Assembly (NCBI GenBank): GCA_922989275.2
Contig: OV277868.1
Location: forward strand, 51,086,216 to 51,150,215
Direction of reading: 5' to 3'
From: Gari tellinella
Taxonomy: Eukaryota; Mollusca; Bivalvia; Cardiida; Psammobiidae
Length of the DNA stretch: 64,000 nt
The notes below the pieces were generated by a model. The model did not search any database and was not told where the DNA came from. It saw only the letters and a list, made by a program, of their open reading frames with translations. The position numbers and the translations under genes are program-made. Below, piece by piece: positions 10,773-23,226 of this stretch; the first letter of the stretch is position 1; the number at the start of each line of letters is the position of its first letter.

Positions 10773-12995
10773 CTACACTGTTTGCATTGGACATAGTTTC
10801 TTTTCACGGGTATGCCATTTTTAAATAATTAGTAGATCTACCCTCGTTTCTAGGGTTGAATATGTTGCTTATTATAATTCTAAAATTAGTTAGAATTAAT
10901 ATTCGCATGTTACATGTAGCAGTAAAATACCTTGATATAGACTTTTGCAAAGAGTTTGGATCTTGGTAAGATGCCGCATAATGCGACATTTGAACAGGAT
11001 CAAAATTATTTGACACTTTGATATTGTTTGGAATGACACTTTGATATTGTTTGGAAGAGAAATTTAGAAATTCGAAGTTTAGAAAATTAGCAGACAACAC
11101 TTGTTGCAGACGGGAACTATACCCAGCATGCAAAGAGTCAGTTATAGGTCTAAGGACACCGAAATCCTTATGTTTCTACATGTACCAAAGTCAATCTCAA
11201 ACAGCTTTTGACCAACTTTTCTCAATTTCATACAGTCAAACTTGTTATAACTATTTACTCCATAGGTACTCAATTTTACACATTTAATATATTCCTACAC
11301 TGAAGAAAATAGTTCCAATATCTACAGTCATGGATAATTATGTATCATAAGAAGCATTTTCTATGTTCTATCAGATGCTGAAAGAAAAGTAGAATGTGTC
11401 TATAAGGTGCATTCTGCTTTACTTTCAACCTTCGTTAAGCCTGTAGAATACTAGAAACTGGCTATGGAGTAAAGGGTTAAATGACCATTTAGAAATTATG
11501 CATGGATACTGTTTAAGATATGTGTGATAACAACGCGCAGACCTGATCTGGATATTTAAACTGTTTGCAATAATCATCAATACTGGTGACCAATGTTGAA
11601 AGGGTTATTCCAAAGTCATCGACCAAACCAGGTGCTTTTTTCCCATTTTATTATTATGCTTAAAATGTATGTAGACCTGTAACAAAAGCAGCATGCGGGC
11701 GCAGAAGTCAAAAACGCATGTTCAAGCAACACGTGTAGCTTTGAGATTTTATTAAGGCGGGATCCCTGTGGCGAACAGTTCCCAAATTATGAAATATTTA
11801 CTTCATAGACAATCGGTTTGTTCAATAAGAAAATCATGCTGGGAGAGTTTTATTAGGCTAATGCGGCTTCTGTGTTCGGTTGCGTAATGTCATATTCCTT
11901 TGTGATGTGCGATATGGTAGACCTGTGTTTTACGACAGGCTTTACCTGGCAGTTATAAACGGGTTTGATCCAGATTGATAGTTTATTATTTTAACACACT
12001 ATTTACTTGATCATTTTGTTATCAAGTTAACGTCCAATATCTTAATTGGGTTAATTAGAATTATCGATATATTTCAAGTATAGTAGCAATCTTCTTCACA
12101 TCTTTGTTTAAATCGCCTTTTCTAAAGCACAATTTTGAAATATTGGACTGGGCGCGGATAATTTTTTTTAATATTATAACCAAACCCATATTAGCCCTTA
12201 TCATGCCGTGATACCGTCTGCTTTTAAATTATCGTCTGCAATTTTTTTTTAATTTAGATGTGTACATTTTGTATGTAAAGAAACCTAAAAAACACTTCCA
12301 ACAGTCTGATTCAAGATCAGGCGCCATGTTACGCGGCTTCTGATCTAGATCAAAGCTGTTTGCAAAAACGACATGAAGTCTCGATCAGCAGGCAAAGTGT
12401 TAAGCAGTTACTGAAATTGATCGCTTGACTGCTGTATATGGGACATAAGTAAAGCAGAAAGAAAAGTAGAATACACATGTAACTTTGTTCTTCCTTTTCT
12501 TTAAAACTTTATCACGCTCACATCTCACAATCCCTTACAGATACAGAGCTTTATTCGGCATAAAATAGCATAAGTATATTCATAGCCATCAATAAACATG
12601 TACAATTCAATATACATACATTCATTGTACGTAAAATGAACGGACATGGAAAATTAAGTTTCGTAAACAAACTTTACAGAGAAGTGTAATCTATAAACTG
12701 ACAAGAGTTCACATTATTTAATAGATATTATTATGTATTCCATGCAACTCTTAATGTTCCCTCTGATTAGAGGCTGCACTGTTTGTATAGAGCACATGTG
12801 TTCTGTTCACAGGTATGCATTTCTGTTAATGACGAATTCAATCGTTGCTAGGGTAGAATGTGGTTGCTTAGTACATTTATATTTTTAAAAACTAGATTTA
12901 AAATGAAATCTCATTGACCTAGTTGTTCTTATCTGTTGCTGGAAGGCTATTCCACATGACCATCACTGGTAATGAAATTCCCAAGATATGACCAA
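10773..12995. other. Central unique part of the foldback-like element, no gene seen
   Basis: AT-rich DNA with a hairpin-core relic at 11376-11443 and scattered AACAGTCTG..GATCAGGCGCC fragments. No frame shows protein-like composition on either strand. Confidence 0.5.
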
Positions 12996-14079
12996 CGGAC
13001 CCTAGACTTCAAACAATTTTTGTCGTCTGCTTTTTTTTATTTCTCAATTAAAACTTACCCAAATCTCCCCTTAACACCAGTTTCCAATTAATGCGTTTAC
13101 AATGATGACTTTTATGGGTTGCTGTTAATGACTAACAATAATAATAATAATGGGACAGTGCAGACCCTGATCGGTCGACTCTAGACTTTTTCACTCGTCT
13201 CTATTGTTGAATATGTTCGAGTTATATGACTAAAGTAATATAGTAGCAAACAGTTTGGAGTTCAGTTTCGTTTCAAACCTTATCATTCTGAAATGTCGTA
13301 TGCTTAAAATATTTCGGGTCGGAAGCAGCAAAATTTAATTTCGGATCTTTATTAAACTTGATAACATATTCCAAATCAGACGCCGCGTTACGTGGTCTCT
13401 GTTCCGCTGGTCTAGATACAAGCTTGTGCAACTGGAAGCAAAGTCGCTATAAACCACGACAACGCGGCTTCTGATCTGGAGCCAAGCTGTTTGCAAATAT
13501 TGCCCATGTCGCCCTTAGGAGTTACACTGCGGCTGAGCTGGATTCAAGCTATTCATATAAAATCTGATCTCTTTTGCGGTACCCTCTCTTTTGTACCTTG
13601 CCTGTAAAAACCATGTGATTTAAGGTGCTGGGTGCATATATAGTGTGAGGGTACAATATACATTGCAATTGGTATCCCGCAGAGCGAAAGCCATTTGTGA
13701 TATCGCTGCTTATGTAACGGCGCGCAGTGCCCTATGTCGCGGTAAAGCACGGTTGTTGTTAATAGGTCACCAATTACTGATTATTACGTACCGTCTTGAG
13801 ACCATACTTTGGGGGCTTTTTATGCTTGTTTTCTGAACTATTTGCTGCTAATAGTGCAGATCTAGAATAGAGAGCTCTTGAATGAGATTCTGATCTGATT
13901 CGTGCCGCTAATACTTGAAAAAGGCGTTAAGGCAGTACAAATAGATAGATAGATAGAAAGAATGTAGTCAGGAGATTGTGGTTTCCAGCGCACATTTGAT
14001 CACATAGACGATTTTTGTGAGGAAGAAGACGCCGGCCAAGCATAATTAGTTGATACCTGTACTATACTGGACAAGTATC

Positions 14080-16046
14080 TCCTTCCGAACTTCGTTGATG
14101 TTACTACGACATATGTTTTATTTTCTTTGTACAAGTGTACTTTCAACAAGTACACTGTTTACAGAAATATGTATGCGTGACTAGAGCACACACACACGAT
14201 TTCATCAGTTAGGGGCCCTTGAAATGGGTCTACACGTTTTACTTGGTGTCAAGTGTACTTTCAACAAGTGCACTGTTTTCAAAGGGCACACGGCACCTAA
14301 TGTTTCGGATTATAGAGGATGATGGAAATCGTAGCAAATGCTATTTTTCAAAGACTGTCCACAGTGTTCCGGATACACAATTCATTAATGTCTTGGTGTG
14401 TGGTGCTTGACCAAACATTAATAAAGACTTGTAGAAGTCTTATTTTTGTATCGAGATGTGAAAATAAATATAGATTGTGGTGGAATTACTAAGGCCGGTG
14501 TGGATCAGGCTAGAATCAACTTAAAGGGACGAAAATTTCATCATCACGCCACTTTTCAAATCCACTTTTTTAAGTGGCTTATACGCATAAATTTATAGAG
14601 TTACTGTGTTTTTCAGTATACGATTGAATTTAATCCATTTCGTGAAGAGGGTGATATTTTCATGAGAGGTTTCGCCCCTGGAAACTGTACACCTATATGT
14701 AGTGGTTCCCTACTGTGATAATTGGTATCAATACACACACCCTGGCGGCTTATCAGAGAATGTTCATTGCAAACCAATTAACACAGCTGGGTAGTTGTTA
14801 GATGTAGATAACGATCAGTGAACCTGAAGTTGCAATTAACCCTTATCCTGCGGATCGCGAGTTGACATTGTTCTGAATTTCTCTGTCTGTCTCTCTCTCT
14901 CTATCGCTCTCTCGCTCTTTCTCTTTCGCAAGATAGAGAGTGCGAGAGAGCTGGAGAAAAGAGAGTGAGAATAAAGGCAAAGACAGAGAGACAGAGATAT
15001 GACGAGGATGACAGAAAATAGCAAAAAGAAAGAAGAGCCTTCATTCTCTTTGCTATATTTCTCTTACCTTTGTCATATCTCTCTTTTTCTATGTCTCGGA
15101 CCCTCTCTCTATTATATCTCTTCTCTCTCGCTGTCTAGTCTAGACTCTGTAAAAAATTCACGAGACTATGAACGATATATCACAACAGATCCAAATCACA
15201 TCGCGAGATATTTAGGGCCCTTTGATCTGGGTCTACCCGTTTTACTTGGTGTGAAGTGTACTTTCAACAAGTGCACTTTTTAAAAAGGACAAATATATAC
15301 GTGACGAGTGTTCCAAGAGCTAAAATGCACACACTGTCATGGTAAATGCTATTAAAGACTGTCATAGGGTTCAGGATTCGAAATTCAATAATGTTTTGGT
15401 GTGTGGTGCTTGACAAAACATTAAGAAAGACTTCTAGAGGTGTTTTTTTTCGAGATGTGGAAATAAATGAGGTTTGTGGTGGAATAACTAGGGCCGGTGC
15501 AGATCAGGCAAGAATTGGCTCAAATGGACGAACATTGCAGCATCACGCCACTTTCAAAGATTGTCAAATGTTACCGGTGAAGAAAGTCTTTAATTTTTTA
15601 GTGTGTGTTGCTTAACAAAACATTTATAAAGAGTTGTAGGCGGGCTTTGTGGTCGAGATGTGAAAATAAATGGGGTTGTGGTGGATTAACATCTCGTTTT
15701 CAAGAATGGGATGTACACGGACATATAAAATGTGCTACGAAGGTAATGTCTGTTTATATTTCCACATTATCACTTCCATTTTCGTGTGATTTAACCCTTT
15801 CTAAGAGGGGTAAAAAAAAAAATAAAAAAAAAATCTTTTTTTTTTTTTTTCAAATTTTTTTTCTTTTTTTTTTTCATTTTTTTTTTTACAATTTTTTTTT
15901 TGTATAATCTGAACTTATATCACCTTATAATAACATAATTAATAGATATTTCAAGGTTTGTGGCTGTAAACTACCCCTACAGTTGATTTTTGATGGGGTT
16001 TTGGGTAATTCCGGGGTTTGTGGGGTTTTGGGTAATTCGTTCCACC
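14080..16046. repeat. Right outer arm of the foldback-like element
   Basis: Inverted copy of 3107-4925. Reading inward from 16046 it reproduces the terminal G-rich motif, the A/T homopolymer block (15810-15905), the ~200-bp direct subrepeats and the GAGA tract. It carries about 160 bases (14350-14510, one more subrepeat copy) that the left arm lacks. Confidence 0.75.
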
Positions 16047-19000
16047 GATGTGAAAGGGGCAGCAGAATGCGTAAGTCTGTCCTTGCCAGTACATAACCTC
16101 ACCTTCAGCAAGCCTTAGGTAGTGCCTCCTCGTGGCAGTGTACGGTAACTGAGCACCTTACGGCCTCAGGCTGAACTTACCAAGGACTTGGAGGTGGTCT
16201 GCCCCTAAAGATGCGATATGCAGGCCCACTGGCATGTGGACATGCCCTGGTAACCATCAACAGACCCCACCTATGGGTTAAATAGTGGGTAGATAGGACT
16301 CTTTAGCCTTGGAAGGCAGCCCATCTAGGGGAAGGTATACCCCGATCTCAAACCTCCACTGTCTTGTGGGATATTTATTTATAGGAAAGGCTTCGGGAGT
16401 CAACCCTGAGGAAAAATCCGGAGTCGGAGCCCCTAAGGCAGCTCGTTGCTGATCTCAGCCTCGTTCTGGCAGCTCCTGCGACGGCGCTGGTCCCCATACT
16501 GTAATAGCCCTGCTGTTCCCGTGGATCTATCAGCGACGTGGAGAGGGGGGACATGCTGCATGGGCAACATCTTGTTCTCCATATTAATCTGCCCAGGCTT
16601 GATTCCTACCTATTCGCCTTACACTGGAGAGGTAGTGTAACCAGACACAAAACTGGAGTGGACACTCCAGCTTCGCCTTAGGCGCTGACACAACACGGGG
16701 AGCAACAGTTTACCGGTTATAAGCCATGGCTCGATTGGCGTAGAGCTAGGCGCCAGGGGTTACTCCCGACGGAGGGAGGGATTTTTGGATCCCATTGGAC
16801 AGCTACCGCCCGCCTCAAGCTGGGCAGCCCCCAGCCAGTAAGGTGCTGTCCCGCCACTGTCTGCTTTCCTCATTGGGTGCATGGGGATTAAGTGTATTCT
16901 GACAGGCAGACCGAGAATTATGCACCAGGCAAAACTACATATAAACAAAAGAGACCAGCTCTAAAACTGGGAACTTAGAACGTTCGGACCATGATGACAG
17001 GCCTTGAAATAAACCTCAAAGACATTGGTGATGCCAGGAAGACAGCTGTCATAAATGACGAGCTCAAGAGACTGGACGTAGACATTGTCACCCTTCAGGA
17101 AACTCGTTTGGCTGATGCAGGAACACTGAAAGAGAAAGACTACACATTCTACTGGCAGGGAAAGAGCTCTGATGAGCCCAGGCAGCATGGAGTGGGCTTT
17201 GCAGTGAAGAACACTTTGCTGGAGATGGTGGAACCAGGCAGCAACGGCTTTGCACGTATACTTACTCTCCGCCTCAACACCACTGAAGGCCCAATTACTC
17301 TTGTCAGTGTGTACGCACCCACCTTGACCGCCATACCGGAAGCTAAATAAGCGTTTTATGAGGACCTTTCAACAACTGTCAGCAGCATCCCCAGAACAGA
17401 ACAATTAATCCTCCTGGGTGACTTCAACTCCAGAATTGGTGCTGACCACGACTCCTGGCCTTCCTGCCTTGGACAGTTTGGCGTGGGAAAGATGAATGAA
17501 AATGGACAGCGACTGCTTGAGTTTTGCACATTCCACAACCTATGTATCACCAACTCATACTTTCAGACAAAACCTCAACACAAGGTTTCCTGGCGACACC
17601 CACGTTCAAAACATTGGCACCAGCTGGATCTGATCCTGACAAGGCGCACTCTACTTAAAAATGTACTACTCACCCGTACCTACCAGAGCGCGGACTGCGA
17701 CACAGACCACTCACTGGTGTGTTGCAGGATCAGAACACAAGTGAAGAAATTCCACCGAGCAAGACAACACGGAAAGGCCCGCATTGACACGTGTAAGATG
17801 CCACAACAAGAACTTGTAGAACAGTTTGCTGCAACCTTCAATGAAGAATTTGATGCCTTGCCGCCTGTGGAGTCTGCAACATTGAAATGGGAAGAACTAC
17901 GAAACACTATTCATCGCACAGCCTTGACAACCTTTGGGAAGAAAACTTCAAAGTCGCAGGACTGGTTTGAAGCAAAGTCCTCTGAGATGACACCCGTCAT
18001 TGAAGCAAAGCGTGCTGCTCTTGCTGTGTACAAGAAGACCTCTAATCAAAAGAACCTCCAGATTCTTAGGGCTGCAAGAAGCAAAGTCCAGCAGACTGCC
18101 AGGCGCTGTGCAAACGAGTACTGGACTCAGCTCAGCAGAGACATTCAGACCGCTGCCATCACTGGAAACATCAGAGGAATGTATGATGGGATCAAGAAGG
18201 CACTTGGACCAGTCCAGACTTAGTCAGCTCCCCTCAAATCTTCAACGGGGGAAGTAATCACAGACAAAAGCCTGCAGATGGATCGATGGGTGGAGCACTA
18301 TTCTGAACTATACTCAAGGCAGAACACTGTATCAGATTCAGCCCTTGATGCCATCAAATGCCTACCAATCATGACTGAACTGGATGCTGAACCTACTTTG
18401 GATGAACTCAGTAAGGCCATTGACAGCTTGAATGCAGGAAAAGCACCAGGCAGTGATGGTATTCCTCCAGACCTGATCAAGCACTGCAAGACTACCCTAC
18501 TGCTCCCACTGCACGAAGTCCTCATCAAATGGTGGGAAGAAGGCGCTGTATCGCAAGACATGAGGGACGCCAAGATCATCACCCTGTACAAAAACAAGGG
18601 CGAGAGAAGTAACTGCAACAACTACCGGGGAATCTCTCTCCTCAGCATTGTTGGCAAAATATATGCTAGGGTAGTTCTTGTCCGTCTTCAGAAGCTGGCA
18701 GAGCGCGTCTACCCAGAATCCCAATGTGGCTTCCGTGCCAACAGATCAACGGTAGACATGATATTCTCTCTACGCCAGCTCCAGGAAAAATGCAGAGAAC
18801 AGAACATGCCATTGTACATTGCCTTCATTGATCTCACAAAGGCGTTCGATTTAGTCAGCAGAGATGGTTTATTCAAGATTCTTCCAAAGATTGGATGCCC
18901 GCCTAAACTACAGAGTCTCATCGAATCCTTCCACACGAACATGAAGGGATCAGTGCAGTATGATGGAAACGTATCAGAACCATTTGACATACGCAGTGGT

Positions 19001-20160
19001 GTCAAGCAAGGCTGTGTCCTTGCTCCAACGCTCTTTGGGATTTTCTTTGCCTTGCTCCTGAAGCATGCTTTCGACACGACAACAGAGGGAGTCTACCTTC
19101 ATACCAGATCGGATGGCAAACTGTTTAACCTTGCACGACTCAAGTCCAAAACGAAAATACGGGACATTCTGATCAGAGACATGTTGTTTGCTGATGATGC
19201 TGCAGTCACAACCCATACCGAACAAGAGCTGCAGACCCTAATGGATCGCTTCTCCACGGCCTGCAACGACTTCCGGCTGACTATTAGCCTAAAGAAGACA
19301 AATGTCCTAGGACAAGGTGTAGATGTGCCACCAGCCATTACCATTGACGACGATGAGTTAGAAGTTGTAAACCAATTCACATACCTAGGTTCCACGGCAA
19401 GCAGTAACCTCACTCTTGATACAGAGATAGGTAAGAGAATTGGGAAAGCAGCAACCACCTTTGCTCGGCTCACCACACATGTGTGGGAGAACTCTAAGCT
19501 CTCCGTTAAAACGAAGATGGCAGTGTACAATGCATGCGTCATCAGCACACTACTATATGGGAGTGAGACATGGACGACCTACGCTAAGCAAGAAAAGAGA
19601 CTAAACACATTTCACATGAGGTGCATCCGTCGCATCCTAGGCATCTCTTGGCAGGACAAAGTGCCCAATACTGAAGTTCTGTCTCGTGCAGGCCTCAACA
19701 CTGTGTTTACCCTACTAAGACAGCGTAGACTCCGTTGGCTAGGTCATGTTCGTCGTATGGAGGACGGCAGAATACCCAAAGACACCCTCTATGGGGAACT
19801 TGCAACCGGGAAAAGAGACACTGGTCGCCCTCAGTTGCGCTACAGAGATGTCTGTAAAAGGGACATGAAAGCCCTAGAGATTGACAGCGAACACTGGGAA
19901 GATCTTGCTGCTGACCGATCAAAGTGGAGAAGCACCCTTGCTAAACAGCTGGTGTCGGGAGAGGACAAACTGAAAAGCTTAGCTGAAGACAAACGAGCCC
20001 GTAGAAAAGAAAACTGCAACCGAGACACAACACAGTCTATATATCTGTGTTACACTTGTAAAAGAGACTGCCATTCCCGCATCGGACTGTTCAGCCACCA
20101 GCGGAGATGTTCCACCAAGGGCAGAGAAGTAGAATCAATTCCATAGTCAACGCTGACTGA
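16047..20160 (+). mobile_element. LINE (non-LTR) retrotransposon, 3' and coding part
   Basis: Contains an APE-type endonuclease and a reverse transcriptase in one frame, followed by a Cys/His finger. The 5' untranslated region spans about 16047-16960 and continues left of the foldback-like insertion into the ~2990-3106 stretch. The exact ends are not visible: no poly-A tail and no clear target duplication were found. The element sits within the TA-flanked element 2671-20849, in sense orientation. Confidence 0.75.
16964..20146 (+). pseudogene. LINE ORF: APE endonuclease plus reverse transcriptase with three in-frame stops
   Basis: One frame (that of ATG 16991) can be followed from K-L-G-T at 16964 to TAG at 20144-20146, interrupted only by stops at 16976-16978 (TAG where the family has Trp in LGTWNVRT), 17348-17350 (TAA) and 18221-18223 (TAG). 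Endonuclease motifs in order: T-L-Q-E-T-R-L near 17090, S-V-Y-A-P-T near 17307, L-L-G-D-F-N-S-R near 17412, D-T-D-H-S-L-V near 17698. Reverse transcriptase motifs: F-I-D-L-T-K-A-F-D near 18823, G-V-K-Q-G-C near 19000, catalytic L-F-A-D-D at 19184-19198. A C-x2-C-x3-C..H finger follows at about 20046-20111. The 622-codon stretch 18278-20146 carrying the RT is uninterrupted. Nonsense changes only and no frameshifts point to a fairly young dead copy. Clade not determined. Confidence 0.85.
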
Positions 20161-20852
20161 AGGAGGCCAACAACAGTCTCCCAATAGCATCATTTGTCGC
20201 GCATGGAAGATGAGAATATTCAAACAAGAGCATGCATGCACGTTTCATCGCTCGTCTGTTGTTTTGAAGATCAGTGAAAATCTACAGTAAGATTAGGTGT
20301 AAGGTCAAGGTCAATATCATTTGGTTTAATGTTTTGATATGCCTGGATAGGACATATCACGATGAACATGCATACCAAAAATTAAGATTGTAGATGAACA
20401 ATTGAAGAAGTTATGGCGAAATCATGCTAAGGGAGCAGCCTCCATTTCTCCTGCAGAGCGGTCGCATGAGCCTTGAGGGTTCTTTTTGTCGGTACTCTGC
20501 GGACCCTCTGTCTTAGAATATATAATATCCATGTTAAATGGGAGACATGTCCAGTGAGCAACTTTGACCTTTGACCTTATTTTTATGTACTTTTCAATGA
20601 TCTTTAAAGCTTATTCATGTGTTTTAAATAACACTAATGTAAACACTTATTTTGTGAAAAATGACATTGACCCTTAGGTTGCGTGAAACAGTGCTACAGG
20701 GAGGATATAAGTGATATCAAACTAAAGGAAATATTTCTTTCAAGCGAAGAAATGGATCTATTCAAATAAATAAAAAAAATGATAATGGTTAGTTTCGGTG
20801 TACTTTTTTGCGATGATTTTCTGAAAATTCCTTAACTTGTTTTGTTGAGTAT

Positions 20853-21212
20853 TAGGGGTGTAACAATACGGGGAAACCCGTATTGCAATACAGAGGAACT
20901 GTATTGCAATATATTGTGGCAACTTTTATATACAAAAATTGGATAGAATTTAGATTGAAAACTTGTTTATAACTTTGAAAGAATAAAAGGAGTGCTTTAA
21001 ATACAAGGGAGAGTCCAAATTAACATAGACATTTGCTTTGAATGTTATAATAGTCACAGAATAACATTCAAAATAACAGGGCAACCCTCTAGTATGTGCT
21101 CAAATGATATACATGTATAGAATATTGCAATACGGAAAAACCGTATTGCAATATGTATTGCCAAGAGGCGTATTGCAATATAACAATATATTGCCGTATT
21201 GTTACACCCCTA
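20853..21212. mobile_element. 360-bp hAT-like MITE with perfect 8-bp target duplication
   Basis: Termini TAGGGGTGTAAC and GTTACACCCCTA are inverted. TTGAGTAT is present on both sides (20845-20852 and 21213-21220). The interior repeats CCGTATTGCAATA in both orientations. It inserted into the very end of the Tc1/mariner-like element, duplicating that element's last bases. Confidence 0.8.
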
Positions 21213-21220
21213 TTGAGTAT

Positions 21221-22431
21221 ATAGCTGTAAATGGAATTATCTTCCAGACAAAAAAAACATGACAAATTGGAATAACTTAAAAAAATATTGTTGGCAGAGT
21301 TATGGCCCTTATCCATGACACTTCTTCTTATCAAACTACATATATTTCCATATGATTATTTATTGCCCATTCTGCTTTACTTTCAACCTGCTTTAAGTTG
21401 TCATCTACTAAGATATAGATACCATTTCTTATATCTTACATTTTTATGACTGTATAAAGTGGAATTATTTTCTTTAGAGGAGGAATAAATTAAAGGAGTA
21501 AAAAGGCATATGCATGGGGTAATGGGTTAACATCAGTAGAACTGGAGTTATCTCAAAGACAAGAAAATATGACACTGGGAAATAACTCAAAAATGACATT
21601 GACCTTTGTAGAACATGACCTAAGTTATAAAGTTTCTAACTTTAACAAAGTTATGGCTAAGATTAAAGTTGTGCACTGACAGACAAACAAATTGACAAAC
21701 AGACAAAAAAAAGCAGACAGACAAAAACAATATGCCCCCAACTGCAGTGGCATAAAAAATGTAGCAGACAACACCATATGCTGCTGTTACAGTGAACATC
21801 AGCTGACCTGAGTTCAGTTATGTAACTGCCAGTAGGAAATGTGGCTAGGGTCTAATTCTTATAATGCTGAATTGCTGTCTGCTATACATTTATTGAATGT
21901 GAATTATGACCTAGATATTCAACCGACCTTAACCATTTGAACAAAATAGGTAAAGGACATTTAGAAGTGTCACCATGCCAAATATCAAAGCTCTGGTCAT
22001 ATTAGTGTCAGAGAAGAAGACATTTGAAATTTTCACTATATAACTCTATGTAAAACTGTGACCCCCGGGGCGGGGCAAATTTTGACCCCAGGGGCATAAT
22101 TTGAACAAACTTGATAGAGGACCTGTAGGTGATGCTATGTGCCAAATATCTAAGCTCTGGTCCTTGTAGTTTTTGACAAGAAGATTTTTTAAGATTTCCT
22201 TATTTTTTCACTTTGGTTGCCATGGCAACCAGAGTTCTGCATTGTTTTTAATTCTTTGAACAATCTGAAAGAGCTTGACCCAAGGAACATTTCTGTAAAG
22301 TTTGGTTGAAATCTGTTCAGCGGTATAGGAGGAGATGTCATTTGAAGCAATTGTTAACGACGACGCAAGACGACGGACACAGGGCCATCCCAATAGCTCA
22401 CCTAGAGCCTTTGGCTCAGGTGAGCTAAAAA
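21221..22431. repeat. Right part of the CTCACCTGAG-family interspersed repeat
   Basis: Continues the repeat interrupted at 2670 and ends in TCAGGTGAGCTAAAAA. It includes a degenerate TTAA-type hairpin element (about 21360-21530) and a run ending GCAGTGGCATAAAAAA near 21760. No gene seen. Confidence 0.55.
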
Positions 22432-22454
22432 AATGGTATAACCAATACTCGTCG

Positions 22455-22930
22455 CTAGGGTTGAATGTGTTCAACCAATATGATCAATATAACAAATATG
22501 ATCCTGGGGGCGTTTATTGTGGTTGTAAAATTGGTACATTGTAATGATTCGAGCTTGTTGTGAACACTACATGTATTGCATTTACGACTGACGGTGATTA
22601 TAATTGCGATGAAAATGAAAGTGATCACAGTGACGCTATGTACGAGAGTGATTGTAACTGCGATGAAGATGATTACAATGATACGGTGTATGACGAAAGA
22701 TGATAGTACATGTAATAACAATGACGATAGTGATAACACTTGCGATAGTTCTGAAAGTGATAACATTGACGCTCCAAATGATGGTGATAACGCTTGCGAT
22801 GGAGGTGAAAGTGAGCTCAGTTGCACTGAAACTGATTACCATCATGGAGAAATTACAGATGTCTCCATGTTACCATCTCTATGCATATTTATATGATTGA
22901 AGCGATTACACAATCGATGAATATGAAAGT
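22455..22930 (+). pseudogene. Broken paralogue of the Asp/Ser/Tyr-rich sequence
   Basis: The segment beginning AACAAATATGATCCTGGGGG parallels 200-480: GTTTATTGTGGTTGT, TTGTGAACACTA and CATTTACGAC blocks occur in the same order, followed by Asp/Ser/Cys repeats such as D-S-D-N-T-C-D-S-S-E. In-frame stops and at least one frameshift (around 22700) break it. Pieces of the TTAA-flanked CTAGGGTTGAATGTGTT element flank both sides (22440-22470 and 22955-23090). Confidence 0.5.
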
Positions 22931-23226
22931 GATGAAAGTAGGAGCAGTTACGACGATCAACCCTAGCGACGAGTATACTGTCATTTACAAACAGTGCACA
23001 TGTGAGGAGTACACCAGTCATATGCAAACAGTGTAGAACCTGATCATTGGGTCCCTTAAAGAACTCTCTGATCAGGGTCTGCACTGTTTGTCACTTTGAA
23101 TTGTATTGTAAAAATCAACCTATTTTTAAGGCAGGATACAACTTAAAGCAAAATGAAAGCAAAGCCTACATTTATATTGCTTTAATCTGTACATCCATAC
23201 TCAACATCATTGGATATCGATTTTTG

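Larger units (their letters stand above)
3107..16046. mobile_element. Giant foldback-like inverted-repeat element, 12.9 kb
   Basis: The outer arms 3107-4925 and 14080-16046 are near-identical inverted copies starting GGTGGAACGAATTACCC. Less regular inverted homology continues inward (6690-7920 against 13010-14075). Arms are built from diverged direct subrepeats, including a ~200-bp unit at 3463 and 3668 with matching units in the right arm. The right arm carries about 160 extra bases at 14350-14510; the left arm carries 4925-6250 extra and a duplicated inner block (6250-6690 against 7550-7920). An imperfect ~10-bp target duplication flanks it. No transposase frame was found. Long arms made of direct repeats recall foldback (FB/TU) elements; the target length also suits Mutator-like elements. 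It sits inside the 5' region of the LINE. Confidence 0.7.
2671..20849. mobile_element. Tc1/mariner-like element with ~250-bp TIRs, split by nested insertions
   Basis: The left end CTCAACAAAAAAGTTAAGG and the right end (ending in TTGTTGAG) are inverted and match with some divergence for about 250 bp (2671-2920 against 20600-20849). A TA lies at each edge (2669-2670 and 20850-20851), the target expected for Tc1/mariner. The interior not occupied by the LINE and the foldback element has no transposase frame that I recognise. The flanking repeat resumes on both sides, and a related uninterrupted copy around 63615-63640 shows a similar empty site. Confidence 0.6.
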
